DNA of 64,000 nucleotides, taken from positions 1-64,000 of the forward strand of contig NZ_JMQI01000024.1 in the NCBI RefSeq assembly GCF_000695625.1. The letters are read 5' to 3'. How positions within the stretch are numbered: the stretch's first letter is position 1; the number at the start of each line of letters is the position of its first letter. The DNA is from Amycolatopsis rifamycinica. GTDB taxonomy: Bacteria; Actinomycetota; Actinomycetes; Mycobacteriales; Pseudonocardiaceae. A program made the position numbers and the translations under genes. The notes beneath the pieces are model-generated. The model saw only the letters and a program-made list of their open reading frames with translations. It did no database searches and was not told the DNA's origin. Shown piece by piece: positions 40,778-50,966 of this stretch.

Positions 40778-41761
40778 ATGACGTGCGTCACAGCCCGCCC
40801 GGCTGGCAAGATCGATCTCGTGGATCCCCAGGAGGTCGAGCTGGTGCGCAGCGCCCAGGCGGGCGACGTGAGCGCGCTGGGCACGCTGCTCGCCCGGCAC
40901 CAGGCCGGCATGCGCGCGGTCGCGCTGAGCGTTCTCGGCTTCGGACCGGACGCCGAGGACGCGGTGCAGGACGCCGCCCTGACCGCGGTGCGGCGGATCG
41001 GCACCCTGCGCGACCCGGCCGCGGCAGGCCCCTGGCTGCGGGCCGTCGTCCGCAACGCCTGCCGCCTGCGGTTGCGTGCCGCACGCCGGGTGGTGCCGGT
41101 CGCGGACCCGCGGCCCCCGGCCGATCCGGCGACCCCCGAGCGCATCCTCGAAGACCACGTCTCCCGCGACTGGATCGGGCACGCGATCGACCGGCTGTCC
41201 CCCGCGCTGCGGCAGGTGGTGCTGTTGCGGCACTTCAGCGACGTCACGTCCTACGACCAGATCGCCGCGGCTTGCGAGCTCCCGGTGGGCACGGTGCGCA
41301 GCCGCCTCAACCAGGCGCGCGCGAAGCTGTCCGAAGCCCTGCTGGCCACGGCGGACGAGGCGTACGACGACACGGCGGCCCGCAACGCGGCCAGCGCCCG
41401 GGAGGCCACCGACACGCTGACGGCCGCCCGCCGCGGCGCGTTCGCCACCGTCGTCGCCGACCGCTGGTCCCCCGCGATGCGCATGACCAGCGGCCAGGGC
41501 TACCGCGGCGGCGTGGACCTGGCGGTGCGGGGGATGGACCTGGACCTGGCCCACGGCGTGCGCCAGAAGCTCGTCCACGCGGTCACCAGCCGCGACTGCA
41601 CGGTGTGGGAGATGGAGATGATCAGCCCGCCCGACGACCCGCACCACTGCCCGCCGGCGCTGGTCTGGCTGATGTCCCACCGCGAAGGCCGGGTGGACCG
41701 CCTGCGGCTGTTCTTCCCGGCGGTCAGTGCCGGGCGGACGGCCGGGGCGTCGGCTGGGTGA
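40778..41761 (+). CDS. ECF sigma factor with C-terminal extension
   Basis: A 327-residue sigma-70-family ECF protein. Region 2 is VELVRSAQAGDVSALGTLLA through AEDAVQDAALTAVRRI; region 4 is LRQVVLLRHFSDVTSYDQIA with PVGTVRSRLNQARAKL. The roughly 130-residue C-terminal part after region 4 may be a SnoaL-like regulatory domain. ATG 40778 is used; a GTG at 40820 (protein VDPQEVEL) is an alternative, and neither has a good ribosome-binding site. No anti-sigma gene is adjacent. It may act by itself or through the C-terminal domain. Confidence 0.82.
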   Translation: MTCVTARPAGKIDLVDPQEVELVRSAQAGDVSALGTLLARHQAGMRAVALSVLGFGPDAEDAVQDAALTAVRRIGTLRDPAAAGPWLRAVVRNACRLRLRAARRVVPVADPRPPADPATPERILEDHVSRDWIGHAIDRLSPALRQVVLLRHFSDVTSYDQIAAACELPVGTVRSRLNQARAKLSEALLATADEAYDDTAARNAASAREATDTLTAARRGAFATVVADRWSPAMRMTSGQGYRGGVDLAVRGMDLDLAHGVRQKLVHAVTSRDCTVWEMEMISPPDDPHHCPPALVWLMSHREGRVDRLRLFFPAVSAGRTAGASAG

Positions 41762-42117
41762 CGCCGCCCGCTGCCGATGTTCTGCCGGACGTACCGGCTG
41801 CCGGTGCGTCGGCGGGACGACCGGCCACTCCGGCCACGATTCGTCCACTTCGGACAGTCGACCGGCCGCGTGCCGCCATTTTGCCGCCGTTCCCGATTCG
41901 TTGGGAATTGACTTTCCGGAAACGACGGCGACCGGCGAAATTCGTGCCACCGCAGATTGACTCTTACGGACGGGAAAGATCGGCGCTAGGGTCGTCCTCG
42001 CCCTGGCGACGCTCCGGCTCGCCCATTCCGTGAAACCCGCTGAAACCCCGGCGCGGCCCCGATATCGGGCGCCGCGCGCCGTTGTCCTGTCTCCGACCGC
42101 CCGCGAGGACCTGATCG
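41762..42117 (+). promoter_or_regulatory. Intergenic region upstream of the conservon
   Basis: This 356-bp gap is somewhat AT-richer between 41870 and 42000. Candidate elements are TTGACT (41957-41962) and TAGGGT (41987-41992); the 24-bp spacer between them is too long, so another -35 would be needed. Nothing else is recognised. It probably holds the promoter of the five-gene conservon. Confidence 0.35.
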
Positions 42118-43446
42118 ATGTCAGTGCACTTACCCGTCCGCTACGTCCTGCCGATCGCCGTGGTCGTCACCGGTGCGGCGTGGTGGTGGACGACGGCCGG
42201 GGTGTCCGGGGCGGACCGGGTGCTCGTGGCCTGGTCCGGCGGGGTGGCCGCCGCCGTCGTGTGCGCGGCGGTCACGGTCGCCGCGTACTGCGCGCAGGTC
42301 ACCCGCGACCAGCGGAGCCGGGTCGCGGCGCTGGACGCGGAGGTCACCCGGCTCGCCGAGGACACGCTGCCCGCGGTGGTCCGGCGGGTGCGCGACGGAG
42401 CGTCGGTGGACACCGCGCTCGCCGAAGTGCCGTCCTCGGTCGACGGGGCCCGCCGCCGGCTGCTGGAGACGATCGCGCGGGAGATCGGCCGGAGCGAGCG
42501 GATGCGCGCGGCCACGATGGCGGCCTGCGCCAACGCCGCGGGCCGCGTGCAGGCGCTGGCCACCAGCATGCTGGCCGACCTGCGGGAGATGGAAGGCCGC
42601 TACGACGAGAACGTCCTCGGCGACCTGCTCGAACTGGACCACAGCACCGCGCAGGCGGGCCGGCTCGCGGACAGCATCGCGGTCCTGACCGGAGCGCGGT
42701 CCGGCCGGCGCTGGACCAAACCGATCGTGATGGAGAGCATCCTGCGCGGGGCGATGGGGCGCATCAGCGCCTACCAGCGGGTGCGGACGCATTCGACCAG
42801 CACCGTCGCGGTCGCCGGGTACGCCGCCGAAGGGGTCATGCACGCACTGGCCGAACTGATGGACAACGCCACCAGCTTCTCCCCTCCCTCGGAAGACGTG
42901 CACGTCTACGTGGAGGAGGTGCACGCGGGGGTCGTCGTCACGATCGAGGACAGCGGCCTCGTCATGGGCCCCGCGGCACTGGAACGGGCCGTGCGGGCGG
43001 TTTCCGCCGAGCCGCTGGACCTGACCACGCTGTCCGGCACCCGGCTGGGCCTGGCGGTGGTGGGCTGCCTGGCCCGCAAACACGGCCTGACCGTGCACTT
43101 CCGGCCGTCCGCGCGGGGCGGCACCGGAGTGGTGGTCATGATCCCCCGGCAGCTGATCACCCAGCCCGAACCGGACACCCCACCGGTCACGCCGAGCGCG
43201 CCGGAGGCGAGCGCTCCGCCCGCCGAAGTGCGCCCGGCCGCCCCGCCCGTGTCCGAAGTGGAGAGTGGAACGTCGGGGCTGCCGCAGCGACGCCGCGGGC
43301 AGACGCTGGCGGCCGCGCCCAGACCGGTGCCGCCGCCGGTGGCGAAGCCCGCACCGGCCCGTGCCGACGCCGGGGCGCGGTTCAGCGCCTTCCACGCGGC
43401 CGGCCGGGGAACCCGCCCGTCCGCTCCTTCGGAGGACAGCCGATGA
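42118..43446 (+). CDS. cvnA: Conservon sensor histidine kinase-like protein (CvnA type)
   Basis: A 442-residue membrane protein with two hydrophobic segments near residues 9-28 and 37-58, followed by a coiled region. The HATPase part has the N-box ELMDNATSFSPPSEDV, G1 VTIEDSGLVMGP and LGLAVVGCLARKHG. No typical H-box His is obvious, as expected for CvnA proteins. The C-terminal 100 residues are Pro/Ala-rich. It is the first gene of the conservon, a signalling unit known from streptomycetes that resembles a eukaryotic G-protein system. It overlaps the roadblock gene by four bases. Confidence 0.9.
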   Translation: MSVHLPVRYVLPIAVVVTGAAWWWTTAGVSGADRVLVAWSGGVAAAVVCAAVTVAAYCAQVTRDQRSRVAALDAEVTRLAEDTLPAVVRRVRDGASVDTALAEVPSSVDGARRRLLETIAREIGRSERMRAATMAACANAAGRVQALATSMLADLREMEGRYDENVLGDLLELDHSTAQAGRLADSIAVLTGARSGRRWTKPIVMESILRGAMGRISAYQRVRTHSTSTVAVAGYAAEGVMHALAELMDNATSFSPPSEDVHVYVEEVHAGVVVTIEDSGLVMGPAALERAVRAVSAEPLDLTTLSGTRLGLAVVGCLARKHGLTVHFRPSARGGTGVVVMIPRQLITQPEPDTPPVTPSAPEASAPPAEVRPAAPPVSEVESGTSGLPQRRRGQTLAAAPRPVPPPVAKPAPARADAGARFSAFHAAGRGTRPSAPSEDSR

Positions 43447-43856
43447 ACACCGCCGAACACGATCTCGACTGGCTGCTCGAGAACCTCCTCGGCAAGACGC
43501 CGGGCACCCGCCACGCCCTCGTGCTGTCCAAGGACGGCCTCAAGCTCTGCCACACCCGCGGGCTCACCGTCGACCAGGCCGACCAGCTGGCCGCCATCGC
43601 CTCGGGCATCCAGAGCCTGGCGTACGGCACGTCCATCGAATTCGGTGACGGCACCGGCGGCGTGCGCCAGTCCATGACGGAGTTCCACGGCGGGATGCTG
43701 TTCATCGTGGAAGCCGGCGAAGGCGCCCACCTCGCCGTGATCGCCGCCGACGAGGCGGACGTGGGCCTCATCGGCCACAACATGAACGAGCTCGTCGAGC
43801 AGCTCGGCGAGTACCTGACGGCGCCGCCCCGCCCGCAGCCCACCGCGGCCGGGTGA
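43443..43856 (+). CDS. cvnB: Roadblock/LC7-domain protein (CvnB type)
   Basis: A 137-residue protein of the Roadblock/LC7 family. LDWLLENLLGKTPGTRHALV, then SKDGLKLC and DQADQLAAIASGIQSLAYG match the helix-strand pattern of GTPase-regulating roadblock proteins. It would act with the GTPase CvnD at the membrane kinase. Overlaps of four bases upstream and a one-base gap downstream show that it is part of the conservon operon. Confidence 0.93.
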   Translation: MNTAEHDLDWLLENLLGKTPGTRHALVLSKDGLKLCHTRGLTVDQADQLAAIASGIQSLAYGTSIEFGDGTGGVRQSMTEFHGGMLFIVEAGEGAHLAVIAADEADVGLIGHNMNELVEQLGEYLTAPPRPQPTAAG

Positions 43857-43857
43857 C

Positions 43858-44217
43858 ATGGCCGGGGAAGACCTCCGCCGCGAAGACCCGGACCGGCTGT
43901 ACACCGTCACCGGTGGGCGCAGCCGCGCGGACGAGAGCGCGCTGGACCTGGTGACGCTGATCGTCAGCGAAAGCGATCCGGTGCCGGGCATGCAGTCCGA
44001 GCACGCCAAGATCCTGCGCCTGTGCCGGCACCCGACGGCGATGGTGGAGATCTCCTCGGAGCTGGGCCTCCCGGTGGGCGTCGTGAAGATCCTGCTGTGC
44101 GACCTGCTCGACACCGGCCGGATCACCGCCCGCCATCCCTCCTCGGCTCCGGCCGCCGCCGAACTGCCCGATCTCGAAACCCTGAAGCAGGTACTCGTTG
44201 GACTGCAGAAGCTCTGA
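43858..44217 (+). CDS. cvnC: DUF742 protein (CvnC type)
   Basis: A 119-residue protein. DPDRLYTVTGGRSRA is the typical opening of DUF742 members, and the C-terminal half (ISSELGLPVGVVKILLCDLL) looks like a winged helix. It is the third conservon gene; its role is not biochemically well defined. The last 20 bases overlap the GTPase gene. Confidence 0.93.
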   Translation: MAGEDLRREDPDRLYTVTGGRSRADESALDLVTLIVSESDPVPGMQSEHAKILRLCRHPTAMVEISSELGLPVGVVKILLCDLLDTGRITARHPSSAPAAAELPDLETLKQVLVGLQKL

Positions 44218-44803
44218 CCAGGACGTCCGCACGCCGCTGCCGAGCACCGCCAGGGACGGGCTGAAGATCGTGATCGTCGGCGGGTTCGGGGTGGGCAAGA
44301 CGACCATGGTCCGTTCGGTCAGCGAAATCCGCCCGCTGAGCACCGAGGAGACCATGACGCAGGCGGGCGTCGGGATCGACGACGGCGCCTCGCCCGGCAA
44401 GACCACCACCACGGTCGCGTTCGACTTCGGGCGGATCAGCCTGAACGAGCACATGGTGCTGTACCTGTTCGGCGCACCGGGCCAGGAACGGTTCTGGTTC
44501 CTCTGGGACCGGCTGTTCGCCGGCACCCTGGGCGCCGTCGTGCTGGTGGACACCCACCGGCTGGCCGACTCCTGGTACTCCATCGACCGCCTCGAGCACC
44601 ACGGGACGCCGTTCATCGTCGCCCGCAACAACTTCGGGGAGCCGCAGCACTCCCTGGACCAGGTGCGCCAAGCCCTCGACCTGTCCCCCGGCGTGCCGCT
44701 CATCGACTGCGACGCCCGGCGGCGCGACTCCAGCAAGACCGTGCTGCTTTCCCTCGTCCAGCACCTGTTCGCCCTGTCCTCCGCACGGGAGACCACGCCA
44801 TGA
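44198..44803 (+). CDS. cvnD: Conservon GTPase (CvnD type)
   Basis: A 201-residue small GTP-binding protein. The P-loop GGFGVGKTT, the switch region around TMTQAGVGIDDGASPGKTTT, LFGAPGQERFWFLWD (switch II) and VLVDTHRLAD/ARNNFGE (NKxD-like) are visible. The start is taken as TTG 44198, inside the end of cvnC. It is expected to cycle between GDP and GTP under control of CvnA-C and to signal to the P450 or another effector. Confidence 0.9.
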   Translation: MDCRSSDQDVRTPLPSTARDGLKIVIVGGFGVGKTTMVRSVSEIRPLSTEETMTQAGVGIDDGASPGKTTTTVAFDFGRISLNEHMVLYLFGAPGQERFWFLWDRLFAGTLGAVVLVDTHRLADSWYSIDRLEHHGTPFIVARNNFGEPQHSLDQVRQALDLSPGVPLIDCDARRRDSSKTVLLSLVQHLFALSSARETTP

Positions 44804-46008
44804 GCACGCCCCCGCCCGCCCTCGCCACGCCGTTGTCCGGGCCGCGGTTCCAGCAGACGTCCGCGGACCTGTACGCCCAGATGCGGCGCACGCACGGGCC
44901 GGTGGCCCCGGTCCTGCTCGACGCGGACGTGCCGGCGTGGCTGGTGCTCGGCTACCGCGAAGTGCAGTACGTCGTGAGCAACCCGGAGATCTTCGGGCGC
45001 GACTCGCGGCGCTGGAACGCCTGGGACCGCGTCCCGCCCGACTGGCCGCTGCTCCCGCTGCTGGCCTACCAGCCCACGATGATGTTCGCCGAGGGCGCCG
45101 AACACCGGCGGCGGGCCGCGGCGCTCGACGAGGCACTCGGCGCCGTCGACCAGTTCGAGCTGGGCGCGCGGGCGCAGCAGGTGGCCGACCGGCTCGTCGA
45201 CGCCTTCGCCGGGCGCGGCGAGGCCGACCTGATCACCGAGTACGCCGACGGGATACCGCTGCCCGTCGTCGCCCGGATGATCGGCGTGCCGGACGCGGAG
45301 ACCGCCGACCTGGTCAGCGACGTCTACCGGACGCACGCCGCCGGCGAGGGCGCGAACGAGGCCTACGCGCGCGTCCGGGACAAAGTGCGGCGGATGGTGG
45401 AAAGCAAGCGCCGCGCCCCCGGACCGGACGTGACGTCGCGGCTGCTGGCCCACCCGGCCGCGCTCGCCGACGAGGAGATCACCGAGGATCTGCTGCACCT
45501 GATGAACGCGGGCCAGCTGCCCACCGCCTACTGGATCGGCAACACCCTGCGGCTGATGCTCACCGACGACCGCTTCGCGATGACGCTGGCCGGCGGCCGC
45601 CGGAGCGTCGGCCAGGCCCTGAACGAGGTGCTCTGGGAGGACACGCCGACCCAGAACTTCCCGGGCCGGTTCGCCGTCCACGACCTGCGGCTGGGCGGCA
45701 GGCAGATCCGCCAGGGCGACCTGCTCATCCTCGGGCTCGCCGCGGCCAACCAGGACCCGCTCGTCCGGCCGGTCCCCCAGGCCTCGACCGGCAACCAGGC
45801 GTACCTGTCCTTCAGCCACGGCGAACACCGCTGCCCGTACGCCGCCCAGGAGATCGCCAAGGTCATCGCCGAGGCGGCGATCGAGGTCCTGCTCGACCGG
45901 CTCCCGGACGTCGGGCTCGCGGTGCCGGCCGGCACCCTGGCCTGGCGGCCCTCGCCGTTGTTCCGCGGGCTGGCGGCGCTGCCGGTGCGGTTCACGCCGG
46001 CCTGGTGA
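44800..46008 (+). CDS. cvnE: Cytochrome P450 of the conservon (CvnE/CYP157-like), EXXR lacking
   Basis: A 402-residue P450. The heme-thiolate loop is FSHGEHRCPYAAQEIA. The I-helix reads MNAGQLPTAYW, without the usual acid-alcohol pair, and the K-helix reads ALNEVLWEDTP, so the invariant Arg of EXXR is replaced by Trp. The absence of EXXR is known for conservon P450s of the CYP157 family. It may bind heme and act as a signalling partner or a specialised oxidase. It overlaps cvnD by four bases and ends the operon. Confidence 0.88.
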   Translation: MSTPPPALATPLSGPRFQQTSADLYAQMRRTHGPVAPVLLDADVPAWLVLGYREVQYVVSNPEIFGRDSRRWNAWDRVPPDWPLLPLLAYQPTMMFAEGAEHRRRAAALDEALGAVDQFELGARAQQVADRLVDAFAGRGEADLITEYADGIPLPVVARMIGVPDAETADLVSDVYRTHAAGEGANEAYARVRDKVRRMVESKRRAPGPDVTSRLLAHPAALADEEITEDLLHLMNAGQLPTAYWIGNTLRLMLTDDRFAMTLAGGRRSVGQALNEVLWEDTPTQNFPGRFAVHDLRLGGRQIRQGDLLILGLAAANQDPLVRPVPQASTGNQAYLSFSHGEHRCPYAAQEIAKVIAEAAIEVLLDRLPDVGLAVPAGTLAWRPSPLFRGLAALPVRFTPAW

Positions 46009-46083
46009 TTCGTCCGGGTCGCGGATAGCCCGTCCACCGGGGACCGTGGGATCCTGGTGGTCCAGCAGCCGGGGGGACCGGAA

Positions 46084-46974
46084 ATGGGCGGATTGCGGCG
46101 ATATCGCACGGTGGTGTCCGACAGCGCGTTGTGGGCCCGGTTCCGGTTCCGCGCCGGGGACATCGTGATCAGCACGCCGCCGAAGTGCGGGACGACGTGG
46201 ATGCAGATGCTGTGCGCGTTGCTGGTCTTCGGCACCGCCGAGCTGCCCCGGCCGCTCACCGAGCTCTCGCCGTGGCTGGACGCGACCACGTACGACACCG
46301 CGGCGATCCTGGCCGACCTCGAGAGCCGGACGCACCGGCGGTTCGTCAAGACGCACACCCCGCTCGACGGCCTGCCGTTCGAGCCGGGCGTGACGTACGT
46401 CTGCGTCGGCCGCGACCCCCGGGACGCGATGCTGTCGTTCGACCACGCCGTGGCCAACATCCACCCCGCGGCCATCACCGCGGGCGGGCTCGACCCGCGG
46501 GCCGTCGCGCCGCCCCCGGCCGACCCGCTCGAGCGGTTCCGGCTGTGGGCGGACGCGGACCCCGCGCCCGAGTCGGACACGTTCGGCGTGAGCCTGGCCA
46601 ACCTGGTCCACCACGTGCGGACGTTCTGGGAACACCGCGAGTCACCCCAGGTGGCGCTGTTCCACTACGCCGACCTGAAAGCCGATCTACCCGGCCAGCT
46701 GCGGAGCCTGGCCACCGCGCTGGCGATCGACACCACCGGCAGGCGGCTCGAAGACCTCGCCACCGCGGCGACGTTCGGCCGCATGCGCGACCGGGCCGAC
46801 GACTTGGCCCCCGGCGTCGACGCGAAGCTGTGGCGCAGCAACACGGCCTTCTTCCGCTCCGGCACCAGCGGCCAGTGGCGCGACCTGCTCGACCCGGCCA
46901 CCATCGAGGGCTACCACCGGCGCGTGGCCGAGCTGGCGCCGCCCGAGCTGGCCGAGTGGCTCCACCAGGGCTGA
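46084..46974 (+). CDS. Sulfotransferase
   Basis: A 296-residue PAPS-dependent sulfotransferase. The 5'-phosphosulfate loop is TPPKCGTTWMQ near residue 38, the 3'-phosphate motif VGRDPRDAMLSFDHAVAN, and the C-terminal R-S-N-T-A-F-F-R-S-G-T-S-G-Q-W segment matches the conserved RKGxxGDWK-like end. ATG 46084 is chosen behind GGGGGACCGGAA. It might sulfate a hydroxyl group. It lies between the conservon and the NRPS cluster and could belong to either. Confidence 0.88.
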   Translation: MGGLRRYRTVVSDSALWARFRFRAGDIVISTPPKCGTTWMQMLCALLVFGTAELPRPLTELSPWLDATTYDTAAILADLESRTHRRFVKTHTPLDGLPFEPGVTYVCVGRDPRDAMLSFDHAVANIHPAAITAGGLDPRAVAPPPADPLERFRLWADADPAPESDTFGVSLANLVHHVRTFWEHRESPQVALFHYADLKADLPGQLRSLATALAIDTTGRRLEDLATAATFGRMRDRADDLAPGVDAKLWRSNTAFFRSGTSGQWRDLLDPATIEGYHRRVAELAPPELAEWLHQG

Positions 46975-47017
46975 CGCGCCGCTTTACCCCCTCCCGAAGG
47001 AACTTCCGGGCAGACTT

Positions 47018-47047
47018 TTGTCATCGTCCGATGGTGTGGTGTTAACT
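47018..47047 (+). promoter_or_regulatory. Candidate promoter of the NRPS operon
   Basis: TTGTCA (47018-47023), an 18-bp spacer and TTAACT (47042-47047) lie about 90 bp before the NRPS start. A dyad, CCCGAAG/CTTCCGGG at 46993-47010, precedes it. This is sequence inspection only. Confidence 0.5.
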
Positions 47048-47138
47048 GGCGCGACAGACAGGAAGCGTTTCCCCCACTCGGCCGCGACGGCACAAAGCAG
47101 TACCGGTTCGCCCGCCCCGCCTGGAAAGGCCGTCCTCG

Positions 47139-50100
47139 ATGCGAGTGTCCGCCCCGCTGTCGTCCGGTCAGCAGCGCCTTTGGACCGTTTCCCAGCTGGA
47201 CGGCGCGGGACCGGCCTACAACGAGACGATGGCTTTCTCGCTGAGCGGGCCGCTGGACGTGCAGGCGCTGCAGCGGGCTTTCGATGCCCTGGCCGATCGG
47301 CATGAGGCGCTGCGGACGCGGATCGTGGTCGAGGACGGCCGGCCGGTGCAGGTGGTCGAGGCCGCCGGGCACGGGTTTCCGTGCGTGGTCACCGACGTCG
47401 GCGGGCGGCCGGGTGCGGTGGGCGAACTGCGGCGGAGTGAGGCGTTCGCGCCGTTCGATCTGGCGCGGGCGCCGCTGGCTCGGGCGCGGCTGATCGCCGG
47501 GGCGCCGCCCCCCGGTCTCCACGCTACCGGCGAGCACCGACAGTTCCCGGCCGACGAGGAACACATCCTCCTGATCACCGTCCACCACGTCGTCTTCGAC
47601 GGCTGGTCCCGCACCCTCCTGCTGCGCGAACTCGGCCTCCTCTACGCCGCCCGGCTGAGCGGCACCGATCCCGGGCTCCCGCCCGCGCGGCCCTACCGCG
47701 ACCACTCCCTCGCGCAGCAAGCCTGGCTGGCCGGCGACGGCCCGGCTCCCCACGAGGACTACTGGCGGGACCGGCTCGACGGCGTGCCTCCCGTGCTGGC
47801 GCTGCCCGCCGACCGGCCGCGGCCGCCGCGGCAGGACTTCCGCGGGGCGCGGGTGCCCGTCTCGCTGGGGCCCGAACTCACCGCGCGGCTCAAGGCGGTG
47901 GCGCGCGAGCACGGTGTCACCCTCTACTCCACCATCCTGACCTGCTGGTACATCCTCCTGTCCCGGCTTTCCGGGCACGTTGACATCGTTGTCGGCGTCC
48001 CCACCGCCAACCGCGGCGCCACCGGCGAGTACCCCGGCACGCTCGGGTTCTTCGTCAACACCCTGGCCGTGCGGGCCGACCTCTCCGGTTCCCGGACCGG
48101 GGCCGTGCTGCTCAAGGACGTCCGCGCGGCTCTGCGGGGCGCGATCGACCACGCCGAGCTGCCGTTCGAACGGGTCGTCGAGCTGGTGAACCCGCCGCGC
48201 AGCCCGGCGCACACCCCGCTGTTCCAGACCATGTTCGCCTGGGTGCCGACCCAGCACGACCTGCTGGAGCTGCCGGGCGTGACCGTCTCGCCCCTCGACG
48301 TCGAGCACGCTCCCGCGAAGTTCGACCTCGCGCTCGGCCTCGCCGACGAGGACGGCGGGGTCCGCGGGCACCTCGACTACGCCGTCGCCCTCTTCGACCA
48401 CACCACCGCCGAGCGGTACGCGCGGTACCTCGTCCGGCTGCTCGGTCAGCTGGCCGAGCGGCCGGACGCCGCCATCGCGGACTACGAACTCCTCGACGAA
48501 CCCGAACGCCGCGAGATCCTCACCCGCTGGAGCACCGGTCCGCGGCCGCGGCGGCGGACCGGCGGGCTCGTCGAGCGGTTCACCGCCCAGGCCGACGCCA
48601 CCCCGGACGCGCCCGCGCTCGTCTGCGACGGCCGGACGCGCACCTACGGCGAACTCGACCGCCGCAGCACGAAGCTCGCCAACGCCCTGCGGGCGCGCGG
48701 GGCGGGCCGCGGCCGGGTCGTCGGTGTCCTCAGTGGACGGTCGGCGGAGCTCGTCACCGCCGTGCTGGGCGTGCTGAAGACCGGGGCCGCCTACCTCCCG
48801 CTCGACCCGGCGCAGCCGGCCGCCCGGCGGGCGGCCATGGTCGGGGACGCCCGCCCGGTGCTGGTCCTCGGGGACGACGTCACCGAACTCGAGGCCGAAG
48901 GCGACGAGACGCGGAGGCCGGTGCGGACCGAGCCCGGCGACACCGCCTACGTGATCTACACGTCGGGGTCCACCGGGCGCCCGAAGGGGGTCGCCGTCAC
49001 CCACCACAGCGTCCTCGCCCTCTTCGACCAGTGGCTCGACCGCTTCGGGGCCACCCCGGGAGAAGCGACGTCGGCCTGGTCGAGCATCGGCTTCGACGCC
49101 TCGGTGCACGAACTACTGCTCCCGCTGACCACCGGGGCCGTGCTGCACGTCGTGCCCGAAGACGTCCGGCCCGACCCGGCCGCGCTGATGGCGTGGCTGC
49201 GGGACCACCGCGTGGTCCAGGCCTTCCTGCCACCCGCCTACGTCCGGTGGATCGACGAAGATCCGGCGCGCGTCCACGGGCTGGCGCTGCGGCAGCTGCT
49301 GACCGGCGTCGAACCGCTGACCGACGCCGCCCTCGCCCGGCTCGCCGCCGCCCTGCCCGGCCTGCGGATCTGCTTCGGCTACGGGCCCACCGAAGCCACG
49401 CTCTACGCCACGGCGCACTTCGACCCCCGGCCCGTCGACCGCCCGGCCCCGATCGGGCGGCCGCTGCCCGGCTCGCGGCTGTACCTGCTCGACGAGCGGC
49501 TGCGGCCGGTGCCCCCGGGTGTCGTGGGTGAGGTCTTCCTGGCCGGCGACTGCCTGGCCCGCGGCTACCTGCACCGGCCGGGGCTGACCGCCGAGCGGTT
49601 CGTGGCCGACCCGTTCGTCCCCGGCGAGCGCATGTACCGCACCGGGGATCTCGCCCGCTGGCTCCCCGGCGGCGAAGCCGAGTACGCCGGGCGCCGCGAC
49701 GACCAGATCAAGCTGCGCGGCTTCCGCATCGAACCCGGCGAAGTGACGGCCGCGCTGCTGGCCGTGCCCGGTGTCCGGGAGGCCGCCGTGCTGGTCGACC
49801 GCGAAGGCGAACCCCGGCTCGTCGCCGGCGTCGCGGGCGGTGGTGGCCGGACCCCGCACGAGTGGCGGGCCGCGCTGGCCGGCCGGCTGCCGGACTACAT
49901 GATCCCGTCGGTGTTCGCCGAGTTCGACCGGCTGCCCCTGAGCCGCAGCGGCAAGCTCGACCGCGACGCCGTCCTGGCGCACGCCCGCACGAGCGCGTCG
50001 CACCACCCGGTCAACACCACCGCCCCGCGCGACCACGTCGAGCTCGCCCTGCTCCGGATCTGGCGCGATTTGCTGCTGCACCCGGCGATCGGCGTCTCGG

Positions 50101-50966
50101 ACGGCTTCTTCGACGTCGGCGGCACCTCGATCTCGGCGATCAAGCTGGCCCACGCCATCGGCGCGGAGTTCGGGCGCGAGCTGCCGATCCGGGACGTCAT
50201 CCTGCACCCGACCATCGAGGCGCAGGCCGCGCTGCTGCGCACGGACCACCCCCCGGAAACCGGCAGCCTCATCGAATTCCGCCGCGGTGCCGGCGCGACC
50301 CGGGTCGTCTGCGTGCACCCGGCGGGTGGCACGGCGTTCTGCTATCTGCCGCTCAGTGCCCTGCTGCCCGCCGACACCGGTGTTCTCGGCATCCAGTCCC
50401 CCGGGCTCAACCCCGGCGAAGAACCGCTGCCGAGCGTCGAGGCGATGGCCGAGGAGTACCTGCGGCTCGTCGATCCGCGACCGGACGAGACGCTGGTCCT
50501 CTGTGGACTGTCCTACGGCGGCCTGGTCGCCTACGAGATGGGACGGCGGCTCGCGGAACACCACCCGCGTGTCAGCGTCGTCCTGCTCGACACCACCGCC
50601 ACCGACGACCCGGCCGCGAAGGCGGCCATCGAGCCGGTGCCCGCGGCCGAGTTCCGCGAGAAACTGGTCCGCTTCAACGGGATGTATCCCGGGATCGAGG
50701 ACGCGCAGATCGAGCGCTACCACCGCACCTACAACCACAACCGGCTGACCGCGCGCGAGCATGACCCCGGCGAGACGACGGCGAGGGTGGTGTTCGTCCA
50801 GGCCGTCGGCGAGGACACGATCCCGGGCACGGCCGAGTTCTGGCGCCGCCGCGCCCGCGGCGAGTTCGAAATAGTGCCCGCGGACTGCGGGCACTGGGAC
50901 ATGCTGGAAAGCGACGCCCTGGGGCTGGTCGCCAAGCTCGTCACCGCCGAGCTGACGGCCCGATGA
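47139..50966 (+). CDS. Nonribosomal peptide synthetase, C-A-PCP-TE
   Basis: A 1275-residue single-module NRPS. C domain 1-430, with HHVVFDGWS near 149; A domain about 470-955, with [11 protein letters not shown] (about 607) and YGPTEATLY (about 748); PCP with Ser in GGTSISAIK (about 996); thioesterase about 1050-1275, with GLSYGG and His in CGHWDM. Pocket residues read by eye are D-A-H-F-L-G-G-L-Y and match no code I remember, so the amino acid is not predicted. An N-terminal C domain in the first gene suggests N-acylation of the first residue or acceptance of an upstream chain. It overlaps the megasynthase gene (ATGA). It corresponds to the separate NRPS of detoxin/rimosamide-type clusters. 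Confidence 0.9.
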   Translation: MRVSAPLSSGQQRLWTVSQLDGAGPAYNETMAFSLSGPLDVQALQRAFDALADRHEALRTRIVVEDGRPVQVVEAAGHGFPCVVTDVGGRPGAVGELRRSEAFAPFDLARAPLARARLIAGAPPPGLHATGEHRQFPADEEHILLITVHHVVFDGWSRTLLLRELGLLYAARLSGTDPGLPPARPYRDHSLAQQAWLAGDGPAPHEDYWRDRLDGVPPVLALPADRPRPPRQDFRGARVPVSLGPELTARLKAVAREHGVTLYSTILTCWYILLSRLSGHVDIVVGVPTANRGATGEYPGTLGFFVNTLAVRADLSGSRTGAVLLKDVRAALRGAIDHAELPFERVVELVNPPRSPAHTPLFQTMFAWVPTQHDLLELPGVTVSPLDVEHAPAKFDLALGLADEDGGVRGHLDYAVALFDHTTAERYARYLVRLLGQLAERPDAAIADYELLDEPERREILTRWSTGPRPRRRTGGLVERFTAQADATPDAPALVCDGRTRTYGELDRRSTKLANALRARGAGRGRVVGVLSGRSAELVTAVLGVLKTGAAYLPLDPAQPAARRAAMVGDARPVLVLGDDVTELEAEGDETRRPVRTEPGDTAYVIYTSGSTGRPKGVAVTHHSVLALFDQWLDRFGATPGEATSAWSSIGFDASVHELLLPLTTGAVLHVVPEDVRPDPAALMAWLRDHRVVQAFLPPAYVRWIDEDPARVHGLALRQLLTGVEPLTDAALARLAAALPGLRICFGYGPTEATLYATAHFDPRPVDRPAPIGRPLPGSRLYLLDERLRPVPPGVVGEVFLAGDCLARGYLHRPGLTAERFVADPFVPGERMYRTGDLARWLPGGEAEYAGRRDDQIKLRGFRIEPGEVTAALLAVPGVREAAVLVDREGEPRLVAGVAGGGGRTPHEWRAALAGRLPDYMIPSVFAEFDRLPLSRSGKLDRDAVLAHARTSASHHPVNTTAPRDHVELALLRIWRDLLLHPAIGVSDGFFDVGGTSISAIKLAHAIGAEFGRELPIRDVILHPTIEAQAALLRTDHPPETGSLIEFRRGAGATRVVCVHPAGGTAFCYLPLSALLPADTGVLGIQSPGLNPGEEPLPSVEAMAEEYLRLVDPRPDETLVLCGLSYGGLVAYEMGRRLAEHHPRVSVVLLDTTATDDPAAKAAIEPVPAAEFREKLVRFNGMYPGIEDAQIERYHRTYNHNRLTAREHDPGETTARVVFVQAVGEDTIPGTAEFWRRRARGEFEIVPADCGHWDMLESDALGLVAKLVTAELTAR

